A stretch of DNA of 64,000 bases from Rhodobacteraceae bacterium D3-12. GTDB lineage: Bacteria > Pseudomonadota > Alphaproteobacteria > Rhodobacterales > Rhodobacteraceae. The position numbers and the translations under genes were made by a program. Every line of letters begins with the position of its first letter. Position 1 is the stretch's first letter. The DNA is taken from the NCBI GenBank assembly GCA_025916135.1, contig CP104793.1, positions 496,001 to 560,000 on the forward strand, in the 5' to 3' direction. Shown in pieces: positions 56,850 to 64,000 of this stretch. A model generated the notes under the pieces. It saw only the letters and a program-made list of their open reading frames with translations, did not search any database and was not told the DNA's origin.

Positions 56850-56904
56850 CGTCCCCTCCCCAGAGAAATAGCACCCCGCCGCAGTGCGCGGCGGAGTGTT
56901 TAGT

Positions 56905-57858
56905 TTAGCTTATTTGGCGAACAGCCACCTTGGCGTTGGCCAGCCCGTCGATCATCATTTTTTCAGTGCCCTCGACGCCCATGTTGATGGGGTCACCTTT
57001 GACGGCATTCCGGACGATCTCGGCGAACTTAGGAGACTTGGTTGCCTCTTCGATTGCGGCGGCAATCGCTTGGATCGCGTCCGGGTCAGTGCCTTTGCGC
57101 ATGGCGAGGAAAAAGACAGGATCGACATAGGCGTTTACACCGGATTCGATGAATGTCTTTTTGTCCGGTGCATAGCTGAGGCGGGATTGGTTGGCGCCTG
57201 CGATCACCTTCATATCGCCGGACTCAAGATAGGGGTATTGCTCGCCCGAGCCGAAGCCCGCAAGAACCTGCCCCCCGAGGATGAGCTTCATCACCTCGGC
57301 ACCGCCATCGGCTGTGACCAGATTGAATTTGGCATCCTTGGCGGCCATGGTTTGCTTCATCACCAGCACCTGTGGCGGGGCCATTGTGGCGACGGGCAGG
57401 GTGCCCTCTTTCTTGGCGTGGGCGATCATCCCTTCGAGGTCGTCAAAGGGGGCGTCCTTGCTTGCGACCAGCGCCAGTTCGGCTTTGGCGACGGTGCCGA
57501 GGTAGTCGAAGCTTGAGACATCAAACGGCAGTTGGTCGCCACGCTGCACCAGTTGAACGTGCACTGGAATGCTCACGCCCATACCGATTGTGAGGTTGTC
57601 GACGGGGCGCTGTGACAGGCCGGTGAACATGGCAACGCCGCCACCGCCGGGCTTGTTCTCGACCACGATATTCCAGCCGGTGTTTTCTTTCATCACTTCG
57701 GCAAGCACGCGGCCCATTGTATCGGTGGAGCCACCGGCGCCAAACCCGATCTGAATGGTCAGGGGGCCAGCAGGCGCCCAGTCATCCGCAACAGCCGGTG
57801 CGGCGAGGGCCATTGCGGCGGTTGCCGCCAAGGCCATGAGTTTTGATTTAAGTTTCAT
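56905..57858 (-). CDS. tripartite tricarboxylate transporter substrate-binding protein TctC
   Basis: The 317-residue Bug-family periplasmic protein has a signal peptide (MKLKSKLMALAATAAMALAA-PAVA), LTIQIGFGAGGSTDTMGRVLA, VVENKPGGGG and AQRPVDNLTIGM-like strands. The GAGGSTD loop binds ligand carboxylate. The start at 57858 follows GGGAGGAAACC. It determines the specificity of the carrier, probably a carboxylate. Confidence 0.94.
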   Translation of the reverse strand: MKLKSKLMALAATAAMALAAPAVADDWAPAGPLTIQIGFGAGGSTDTMGRVLAEVMKENTGWNIVVENKPGGGGVAMFTGLSQRPVDNLTIGMGVSIPVHVQLVQRGDQLPFDVSSFDYLGTVAKAELALVASKDAPFDDLEGMIAHAKKEGTLPVATMAPPQVLVMKQTMAAKDAKFNLVTADGGAEVMKLILGGQVLAGFGSGEQYPYLESGDMKVIAGANQSRLSYAPDKKTFIESGVNAYVDPVFFLAMRKGTDPDAIQAIAAAIEEATKSPKFAEIVRNAVKGDPINMGVEGTEKMMIDGLANAKVAVRQIS

Positions 57859-57890
57859 AAGGTTTCCTCCCTTGGTTTTCACGTTTGTAT

Positions 57891-58865
57891 TCACTGTTTC
57901 GATTTTTCAAGTGCGAGTCGTTTGACCGCTCGTTCGCGCAGGCCGGCGACCTGATTGAGCAATGCCTGCGGATCGACGAACACATTCGGCTCTCCCGATT
58001 TGCGGGTCATGAGCTTTTTGCGGTTTTCGTCGAGGTTGGCTGAAAAGCCATGTGTGGTCAAATGCACTTCAACTGGCATGTCTTGGGATTCGACCAGTTT
58101 GCGCACCCGATCAACGCTTTCGATGTAGGCTTCGATCTGGGGCGGACCTTCGATTGCGTTCAGCCCGAGGCCACCAATGGTGATGGCCCGGTAGGTGTTG
58201 GTCCCGTCCTTGACGTCATAGAGGTATGACGCGGTGCCCCAAGTGTGGCCGGGGGTTTCGATGACCTTGAAGGTGTTGTTGCCCACGGTGATTTCATCAC
58301 CATCGGCGACGACAATTTCCGGCGCGATCATGTCCCAAGCCCGCGGGCCGCCTTGGGATTTGGCTGCGGATGTGACGGCCTCTTCCCAGCCTTCTTTGGT
58401 CATTATGAATTTTGCGTTGGGCAACAGAGGTTTGAGCGCGACGGCACCGCCGACATGGTCAAAATGGCCATGGGTCATCATCACATATTTGATGTCTTCA
58501 AGTTTGGTGCCGGTTTTCTTGATGTTCTCAACGATTGTCTTTTTGAAAGGACCGTAGAGCGTATCAATCAGGACTACGCCGTCATCGGTGTGCACCAGCC
58601 ACGCCGACACCCAGCAGACGCCGACATAATCGACATTATCGAAGGGTTTCCATGGCTCGACGTATTGATCGGCAGGGGTGTTGAGCCATTTGCCCAAATC
58701 CGGGGGCATTTTGCCCGTCTTTCCAAATTCGATAAAGCGCTGGATGATCGGCCCTGACGGGCAGCCATCGAACAGGGGTTCGGCCGATGCCGCTCCGGCC
58801 GCGCCGATGCTCAGCAACGCGGCAGCGCGCACCGTGTTTTTGAGTGACTTTAACAGGTTTACCAT
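57891..58865 (-). CDS. exported metallo-beta-lactamase-fold hydrolase
   Basis: The 324-residue protein has a signal peptide (MVNLLKSLKNTVRAAALLSI...GAASA). It has the metal motif MMTHGHFDHVGG (HxHxDH), a third His in ETPGHTWGTASY and a fourth in LTTHGFSANL. The fold serves lactonases, sulfatases, esterases and lactamases; the B3-like arrangement does not fix the substrate. It follows the FAD dehydrogenase gene by 34 bases and precedes TctC. The start at 58865 follows GGGAGGAATC. Confidence 0.9.
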   Translation of the reverse strand: MVNLLKSLKNTVRAAALLSIGAAGAASAEPLFDGCPSGPIIQRFIEFGKTGKMPPDLGKWLNTPADQYVEPWKPFDNVDYVGVCWVSAWLVHTDDGVVLIDTLYGPFKKTIVENIKKTGTKLEDIKYVMMTHGHFDHVGGAVALKPLLPNAKFIMTKEGWEEAVTSAAKSQGGPRAWDMIAPEIVVADGDEITVGNNTFKVIETPGHTWGTASYLYDVKDGTNTYRAITIGGLGLNAIEGPPQIEAYIESVDRVRKLVESQDMPVEVHLTTHGFSANLDENRKKLMTRKSGEPNVFVDPQALLNQVAGLRERAVKRLALEKSKQ

Positions 58866-58899
58866 AACGATTCCTCCCTCGGATGGCATGAAATTCAGA

Positions 58900-60357
58900 C
58901 TATTCCGGCGGCAAGAGTTTGCCGGGGTTTAGAATGTCGTTGGGGTCAAGGGCCGCTTTGATCGACCGCATGACCGCCAGTTGCGCGGGTTCTTTCAGGT
59001 GTTTCATCACCGCCAATTTGCTTTGCCCGATCCCGTGTTCGGCGCTGAACGAGCCGTTAAGCTCGGTCAGCTTGGCGAAAACCTTGGCCTTGGCCGTTTC
59101 GAGCGGCAGGGCATCCCATGTCTGCCCGTTGGACGCAGACAGGGCATAATGCAGGTTGCCATCGCCAAGGTGGCCTACCGTCAATGGTTGAAAGCCGAGG
59201 TCGTCCATCTCTGCATCCATGGCATCGACAAAGGGGGCAATCGCGGCCAGAGGCAGCGAGATGTCGAGGTGATAGGCAGGGCCGTTTTCGGTGATTGATT
59301 CCAGAGTTGCTTCGCGCATTTTCCAAAGATCGGCGCGCTGTTGTTCGGATTGAGCGATCATCGCATCAAGCACTAGCCCCTCCTCCATCAGATCGCCCAA
59401 AAGCGCCATGACGTCAGCTTGGAGCCGGATGCCGCCGTCTTCCATCTGTTCGGCGTCATGGGCGCGAGAGGAGGCCACTTCGACCAGAATGCCCGTGGCG
59501 ACGGGTCCGTCCAGCGGGCGGCGCATGGCGGGAAATGCCTTGCAGATGGTCTCAACGATAGCGTTTGGCATGTATTCGAAGGCTTCGACGCTGCTTCCTG
59601 TGTGGTCCTGAAGCCGGTTGAGGACGGTGGGGGCCGACGCGAGTTGATCAACCGACAAGAACGCGGTTGAGCGGGCGACGGGCGCGGGGGAAAGTTTGAA
59701 AACAGCGGCTGTGATGATGCCCAATGTGCCCTCGGCGCCGATCAGCAGGTTTTTGAGATCATAGCCGGTGTTGTCTTTGCGCAGTCCGGTGAGCGCATTG
59801 ATCACCGACCCGTCCGGCATGACCGCTTCGATGCCGAGGCACAGCTCTCGTGTGTTGCCGTAGCGCAGGACGTTTGATCCGCCCGCATTGGTCGACAGGT
59901 TGCCGCCAATGGTGCAGCTGCCTTTGGCACCGAACATCAGCGGGAAGATCAAATCGTGCTCAAGCGCCTTGTTGTGGAGGGTTTCGAGCACTGTACCGGC
60001 TTCGACGGTGACGGTTCGGGCCTGTGGGTTGAGCGCGCGAATGGCGTTCAGACGGTTGAGCGAGATGACAATGGACGCGCGATTGTCCAGAGGCACGCCG
60101 CCGCCGCACAAGCCGGTACGTCCACCTTGGGGGACAACCGCGATGTTGTGGGCATCGCAGAGTGTGACCAGTTCGCTGACCTGTTGCGTTGTGGCCGGGC
60201 GGACAACCGCGAGCGCGCTCGCGGTAAATTGCCCCGTCCAGTCGGTGAGATAGGGCGCGACGTCTTCGGGGGTGGTCAGAACATAAGTATCGCCCACGAC
60301 GGCGCGAAAGGCGTCGGTCACTGTGTTGGCGGTTGCGTTAGAGCTGGCTTCAATCAT
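58900..60357 (-). CDS. FAD-linked 2-hydroxyacid dehydrogenase (D-lactate/glycolate type)
   Basis: The product has about 485 residues. The N-terminal PCMH-type FAD domain has AVVRPATTQQVSELV, VPQGGRTGLCGGGVP and GAKGSCTIGGNLSTNAGG. The C-terminal domain has TVGHLGDGNLHY and SAEHGIGQSK, the motifs of FAD_oxidase_C. It oxidises a 2-hydroxyacid to the 2-oxo acid. The start at 60357 (MIEASSNATA) keeps the operator at 60419-60469 upstream. An ATG at 60432 is possible but lies within that site. It is the first gene of the seven-gene leftward operon. Confidence 0.9.
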   Translation of the reverse strand: MIEASSNATANTVTDAFRAVVGDTYVLTTPEDVAPYLTDWTGQFTASALAVVRPATTQQVSELVTLCDAHNIAVVPQGGRTGLCGGGVPLDNRASIVISLNRLNAIRALNPQARTVTVEAGTVLETLHNKALEHDLIFPLMFGAKGSCTIGGNLSTNAGGSNVLRYGNTRELCLGIEAVMPDGSVINALTGLRKDNTGYDLKNLLIGAEGTLGIITAAVFKLSPAPVARSTAFLSVDQLASAPTVLNRLQDHTGSSVEAFEYMPNAIVETICKAFPAMRRPLDGPVATGILVEVASSRAHDAEQMEDGGIRLQADVMALLGDLMEEGLVLDAMIAQSEQQRADLWKMREATLESITENGPAYHLDISLPLAAIAPFVDAMDAEMDDLGFQPLTVGHLGDGNLHYALSASNGQTWDALPLETAKAKVFAKLTELNGSFSAEHGIGQSKLAVMKHLKEPAQLAVMRSIKAALDPNDILNPGKLLPPE

Positions 60358-60418
60358 CAAAATCGCTTTGCAGGGCTGTGTGACGCCATCCGTGGCGGCA
60401 GCTGTCGACTCGGGTAAT

Positions 60419-60469
60419 CTACCATCCAACATGTTAGATTGATCTGTCAAGTAACATGTAACATGGTAG
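60419..60469. promoter_or_regulatory. long dyad operator between the tct operon and its GntR gene
   Basis: Arms 60419-60436 (CTACCAT-CCA-ACATGTTA) and 60452-60469 (TAACATGT-AAC-ATGGTAG) are reverse complements at 15 of 18 positions, with a 15-base spacer. TTGACA (60471-60476) directly follows on the plus strand and could be the -35 of the GntR gene, with a weak GATGAT 17 bases on. The position suits repression of both divergent units. Confidence 0.75.
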
Positions 60470-60526
60470 TTTGACAATGCCAGCGTCCTCAAGGATGATG
60501 GTCCGAGATTTAGCAGGAGCAGCCGC

Positions 60527-61216
60527 ATGCAACCCGTCGACCGTCCGAAGTCTTTGATGGAAGTGACCTCAGAAAAAATTCGCGATGCTATTGTCGCGGG
60601 TGAATTGCCTTTGGGGTCCAAATTGTCAGAACAGCGGCTGGCCGATACGTTGGGGGTGAGCCGGTCGCCTGTTCGGGATGCGCTGGCGGTGTTGCAGTCT
60701 GAAGGGTTGGTTGCGATTTTGCCCAAGCGAGGCACATTTGTTTTTACCCCCGATTTGCGGGTTGTTGATGAGCTTTGTGAGCACCGGGCCATCCTTGAGA
60801 CCGCAGCGCTTCGGCTTGGGATCGAGCGCAACCATGCGGATGTGTTGCGGCAGCTTGAAAAAGCCAGCACCGAAATGGAGCGCGCCTTGAAGTCGAATGA
60901 CGCGTATAGATACACAATGGGTGACCACCAGTTTCACAATGCGATCGTTGAAGGCGCGAGAAACCGGACATTGACGAAGACCTATAATCAGACCGTTTCG
61001 CCGCTTAAGGCGCTGCGAACGCATCTGTTTACGATCATGAGCGAAAATTCGGATCGTTCGATGGCGGAGCATTTTGCCTTGATCGAAGCGGTCGCCGCAA
61101 GGCAGACCGAACAGGCGGTGTCACAGCTTGCTGTTCATATCGGACATCTTGAAGAAGCGTTTCGAGCAAAGCTTCTTGCGGAGCGCGCGGAGAAGGTTGA
61201 GCGGGCTGTTTCGTAG
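60527..61216 (+). CDS. GntR-family transcriptional regulator (FCD domain)
   Basis: The 229-residue protein has an N-terminal winged helix (SEKIRDAIVAGELPLGSKLSEQRLADTLG, SRSPVRDALAVLQSEGLVAI) and a helical FCD domain with EHRAILETAALRL, a metal-site His in DHQFHNAIVEGA and HFALIEAVAAR. AGGAG precedes the ATG. It is divergent from the FAD dehydrogenase-MBL-TctCBA-Usp-ThDP operon and likely its repressor. Confidence 0.93.
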   Translation: MQPVDRPKSLMEVTSEKIRDAIVAGELPLGSKLSEQRLADTLGVSRSPVRDALAVLQSEGLVAILPKRGTFVFTPDLRVVDELCEHRAILETAALRLGIERNHADVLRQLEKASTEMERALKSNDAYRYTMGDHQFHNAIVEGARNRTLTKTYNQTVSPLKALRTHLFTIMSENSDRSMAEHFALIEAVAARQTEQAVSQLAVHIGHLEEAFRAKLLAERAEKVERAVS

Positions 61217-61292
61217 GCGTGCGGAGCTCGTGCGGTGGGGTGGCTTTTCCAAGCGCGGGCCGGCCCCGTATTAGAGCCGGTTTGAGGGTGGC

Positions 61293-61308
61293 GCCGGTCA
61301 ACACCGGC
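61293..61308. terminator. hairpin at the GntR / DmdA-like convergent junction
   Basis: GCCGGT-CAAC-ACCGGC is a perfect 6-base stem with a four-base loop, directly before the stop of the DmdA-like gene and after the GntR gene. There is no U-run, so intrinsic termination is only possible. Confidence 0.35.
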
Positions 61309-62424
61309 TTATGTCACAAACGGAATGGCGTGTTCCTGCGCCGCATAGGTGGTGCCATTGATGCGGAGGCTTAGATGCTGGGGAGTGTCCGGCAGGTCGG
61401 ATTGGATGAGCCCGACGGCAATTGTTTTGCCCAGCCTTCTTGAGAAAGCCCATTCGCTGACAAACCCGGCGTTTGTATCATTGTGCAGCAGTGCAACCGG
61501 ATGCCCGACAAGCGGTGGGGTGCCGTCAATGACCAAGCCAATGCGGCGGCGGCTTGGCGGGGTGGTTGCGAGATCGGCAAGCGCTTGGCGGCCGACGAAA
61601 TCAATATCGGCCTGCAGGTCGATCAAAGCGCCAAACCCCATTTCGTAGGGCGTTGCACGGTGGGTTTGCCAGCGCATATCGGCGCCATATGAAATCAGCC
61701 CGCTTTCCAGCCGTTCGACATCGTTTGGCGCGCCGGGGCCGATACCAAAACCCGCGCCGGCGTGTTTTACCAGATTCCACAGGTCGGTTCCGCGGGTCTG
61801 ATCCTGAAGATAGAGTTCGAACCCGCCCTGTTTGGACCAGCCCGAGCGGGCGAGCACCAGCGGAATGCCATCAAGGCTGGTTTCTTTGAACCCGAAGTAG
61901 CGGAAATCGCGCACCTTGTCGCCGAACAGCTTGGCGGCCACATCTTTGGCTTTTGGCCCTTGTATGGCGAGGGGCGAGACATCGGGTTCGCTGACCTTGA
62001 CGTTCCATCCTTTTTCGCGCCCCAGAGCGGCGGCCCAGAGGTGGATGTCGCTGTCTGCGACGGACAGCCAATAGCGGTCATCGGCCAGTTTCAGCAGAAC
62101 GGGATCGTTGATCAGCCAGCCGTCATGATCGCAGAGCGGCACGTAGCGGCCCTGACCCACTTTGGTTTTGCTTAGGTCGCGGGGTGTCAAGTATTGCGCC
62201 AGCCGCCCTGCGTCAGGGCCAGAAAGCTGGACCTGTCGTTGCGCGGCCACATCCCACATGGCGACGCCATTGAGCAGGCGGTCATATTCGGCGTCGGGAT
62301 CGCCAAAGTGGGCGGGAATATACATGTGGTTATAGACCGAGAAACTGTGAACGCCGTCGCGCACGGTGGCATCAAAATAGGCTGATTTGCGAATGTTCGG
62401 GCCGATACCAATCGAAAATGTCAT
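61309..62424 (-). CDS. DmdA-like GcvT-family protein
   Basis: The 371-residue GcvT-fold protein is similar in length and many blocks to DMSP demethylase: VYNHMYIP, MWDVAAQRQVQLSGPDA, YLTPRDLSKTKVGQGRYVPL, VSEPDVSPLAIQGPKAKDV, LARSGWSKQGGFELYL and ERLESGLISYGADM. True DmdA moves a methyl from DMSP to tetrahydrofolate. Paralogues with other substrates are common in roseobacters, so the methyl donor here is not certain. It stands alone, convergent to GntR and divergent to the asparaginase, with a BCCT carrier 1.2 kb away. Confidence 0.85.
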   Translation of the reverse strand: MTFSIGIGPNIRKSAYFDATVRDGVHSFSVYNHMYIPAHFGDPDAEYDRLLNGVAMWDVAAQRQVQLSGPDAGRLAQYLTPRDLSKTKVGQGRYVPLCDHDGWLINDPVLLKLADDRYWLSVADSDIHLWAAALGREKGWNVKVSEPDVSPLAIQGPKAKDVAAKLFGDKVRDFRYFGFKETSLDGIPLVLARSGWSKQGGFELYLQDQTRGTDLWNLVKHAGAGFGIGPGAPNDVERLESGLISYGADMRWQTHRATPYEMGFGALIDLQADIDFVGRQALADLATTPPSRRRIGLVIDGTPPLVGHPVALLHNDTNAGFVSEWAFSRRLGKTIAVGLIQSDLPDTPQHLSLRINGTTYAAQEHAIPFVT

Positions 62425-62596
62425 GGGGCGTCCTTTGATGTAATGCCGTCAGTGTCGGGCTGTTCAGAACATGTCCTGAAGCATGAGGCAATCCCTGTGC
62501 GGCGCGGGATATGCGCGTGTATTGCGCGCGCTGGTGTGGACGGATACGCAGGGCGAATACAGCGTCTTGTGTAGCGGTGCCGCGTGGGGAGATTGA

Positions 62597-63547
62597 ATGC
62601 GCATACTTCTGATTCATACGGGTGGCACGATCGGGATGACCCAAACGAAAGACGGGTTTGCCCCGCTGGCGGGCGTCGTTGAGGACGCGGTGCAGGGGCT
62701 GGTTGCTGCGAAAGAGATAGCGGCGAGCGTTACGATCCATGCGCTTGAGCCGTTGATTGACAGTGCGCAGGCCACACCCGGCGACTGGATCAGGATCGCG
62801 CAGAGTATCAACGCGGCGGGTGCAACCTGTGACGGTGTGGTGGTCACCCATGGCACTGACACGTTGGCCTTTACGGCGGGGGCGCTTTGTCTGGCGCTCG
62901 CGGGTCTCGACAAGCCGGTGATTGTGACCGGCTCGATGTTGCCTTTGACGGTGGAGGGCAGCGATGGGCTGGGCAATCTGCGCGATGCGTTGAGCGCGGC
63001 GACGACCAGCGGGCCGGGTGTTTGGGTGCAATTCGCGGGGCGTTTGTTGCATGGCGGACGGGTGCGAAAATCCCATTCGAGCGCGTTTGACGCTTTTGAG
63101 GCGGAGGCCAGCAAGATCCCCCCGGTGTTTGCCGCAAATCGCGCGGGATTGAATGAACTGTCGCCGCAAAAGGTGAGTGTTTTCTCTGTCACGCCGGGGC
63201 CATGCGCGGATGTGCTAGGCTTTGCTGTGGACCACTGTGACGGTTTGGTTTTGCGGTGTTACGGGTCGGGGACCGCGCCGGATACGCCGGAGATGCGCGC
63301 GGCTTTGGACCGGGCGAGACGCCGCGACGTTCCGGTGATCGCAGTCAGTCAATGCCCCGAGGGCGGGATGAAGCTGGGAACATATGCTGCGGGGCAGGTG
63401 ATGCGGGATAACAATGTGGTCGACGGGCGCGATACGACACCCGAAATGGCCTATGTCAAAATGCATTTCGCCTTGTCCTTGCATCGCACTTATGAGGCGC
63501 GCTGTGCATTTCTGGCGCAGAGTCAGCTTGGCGAATTCACGCAGTAA
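62597..63547 (+). CDS. L-asparaginase
   Basis: Hydrolyses L-asparagine to aspartate and ammonia. The 316-residue protein has the two catalytic motifs IHTGGTIGM (Thr11) and VVTHGTDTLAF (Thr87-Asp88), plus TGSMLPL. There is no signal peptide, so it is cytosolic (type I-like). GGGGAG precedes the ATG. It is divergent from the DmdA-like gene. Confidence 0.92.
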   Translation: MRILLIHTGGTIGMTQTKDGFAPLAGVVEDAVQGLVAAKEIAASVTIHALEPLIDSAQATPGDWIRIAQSINAAGATCDGVVVTHGTDTLAFTAGALCLALAGLDKPVIVTGSMLPLTVEGSDGLGNLRDALSAATTSGPGVWVQFAGRLLHGGRVRKSHSSAFDAFEAEASKIPPVFAANRAGLNELSPQKVSVFSVTPGPCADVLGFAVDHCDGLVLRCYGSGTAPDTPEMRAALDRARRRDVPVIAVSQCPEGGMKLGTYAAGQVMRDNNVVDGRDTTPEMAYVKMHFALSLHRTYEARCAFLAQSQLGEFTQ

Positions 63548-63602
63548 GCTGTTGGAACAAAGGGAAACGGCCCAGCGATTGCCGGGCAGGTGAGGTCGGG
63601 CG

Positions 63603-63628
63603 AAAAAAGGGGGCGCGTGGCCCCCTTT
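63603..63628 (-). terminator. rho-independent terminator of the BCCT gene
   Basis: AAAGGGGGC (63606-63614) and GCCCCCTTT (63620-63628) form a perfect 9-base stem with a five-base loop. Read leftward it is followed by a run of T (complement of AAAAAA at 63603-63608). It also lies just after the asparaginase gene and may serve both directions. Confidence 0.8.
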
Positions 63629-63636
63629 GCCATAGG

Positions 63637-64000
63637 TTATTCTGCAGCGTGAACCGACTGCACGCCGTTTCTTTCGCGCAGGCCATCTTTCCAGATCGCT
63701 TTGACGAGCGAGGCGCACATGAGAACCATCACAAGCGAGAAGGGCAGAGCGCCGATCACCATGGCGGATTTGATCGCCTCGACGCCACCAGCGATCAACA
63801 GACCACCGACAACCAACGACAGGGCCAAGCCCCAGAAGATGATGTGCGGGCGACCGGATGGCTTTTCTGTTCCGGCTGCGTTGATTGTGTTCACGATCAG
63901 GATCGCGGAGTCTGCTGTGGTCACGAGATATGTGAGCAGCAAGACCACAACGATTACGGCCATGATCCACGCCACACCGGAGCCGAGCATGAAATCGAGC
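63637..64000 (-). CDS. BCCT-family transporter, C-terminal part
   Basis: The open frame runs in from the right edge and ends at 63637. The last 120 residues show LTYLVTTADSAILIVNTINAAG, followed by PHIIFWGLALSLVVGGLLIAGGVEAIKSAMVIGALPF, the late membrane segments of betaine/carnitine/choline carriers. A charged tail follows. BCCT proteins import betaines and DMSP, often in response to osmotic stress. The specificity-determining aromatic residues lie outside the window. Confidence 0.88.
   Translation of the reverse strand, partial: LDFMLGSGVAWIMAVIVVVLLLTYLVTTADSAILIVNTINAAGTEKPSGRPHIIFWGLALSLVVGGLLIAGGVEAIKSAMVIGALPFSLVMVLMCASLVKAIWKDGLRERNGVQSVHAAE

Overview
The window looks like a chromosomal segment of a high-GC marine alphaproteobacterium of the Rhodobacterales (Roseobacter group). 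The evidence is the rpmH-rnpA-yidD...yidC-MOSC-engB-argB order, the many Mo/flavin/amidohydrolase catabolic genes with ABC, TctABC and BCCT carriers, a DmdA-family protein and a class Ib ribonucleotide reductase under a cobalamin riboswitch. No phage, insertion sequence, CRISPR array or rRNA was recognised.

Layout. 0-13 kb: housekeeping and small-enzyme genes, mostly on the minus strand: prs, a DsbA-like isomerase and an alpha/beta hydrolase (plus), L-threonine aldolase, a YkgJ-type Cys-cluster protein coupled to ribF, MaoC hydratase, a HAD hydrolase, an SGNH hydrolase, Mn-pyrophosphatase, and a start/stop-coupled set of sterol-desaturase-like hydroxylase, ferredoxin and SixA-like phosphatase, then argB and an SDR. 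13-20.5 kb: the cell-envelope/RNA cluster engB, MOSC, yidC, a GGDEF/EAL protein, ttcA, yidD, rnpA and rpmH, transcribed leftward from a clear sigma70-type promoter in front of rpmH. 20.7-24.6 kb: a TVP38-family membrane protein, a MerA/Lpd-like flavoprotein, an orphan sensor kinase and tRNA-Arg(ACG).

24.9-36.9 kb: a tightly overlapping catabolic operon with three amidohydrolases, a hydantoin-racemase-like protein, a flavin reductase and a complete Dpp/Opp-type ABC importer, with a divergent GntR regulator and matching palindromic sites. This suggests uptake and ring opening of a cyclic amide or N-heterocycle. 37-48 kb: a second catabolic locus with an AraC regulator, a branched-chain-type ABC importer, aldehyde dehydrogenase, SDR, cupin dioxygenase, IclR regulator and a ThDP enzyme, plausibly for an aromatic keto-compound. 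48.1-52.2 kb: nrdHIEF behind a promoter with two NrdR-like boxes 31 bp apart and an adenosylcobalamin riboswitch. 52.4-61.2 kb: a third catabolic operon of ThDP enzyme, UspA, TctABC, exported metallo-beta-lactamase-fold hydrolase and FAD 2-hydroxyacid dehydrogenase, with a divergent GntR regulator and a long dyad operator. 61.3-64 kb: a DmdA-like GcvT-family protein, L-asparaginase and the C-terminal end of a BCCT carrier.

Two cross-cutting observations matter. First, eight otherwise normal genes, including rnpA and nrdF, each carry a single-base indel, nearly all in short homopolymers. Restoring one base gives a full-length family member in every case, so the consensus sequence is probably at fault. 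Second, a GC-rich inverted-repeat family sits only where genes converge, which suggests a bidirectional terminator or REP-like function.
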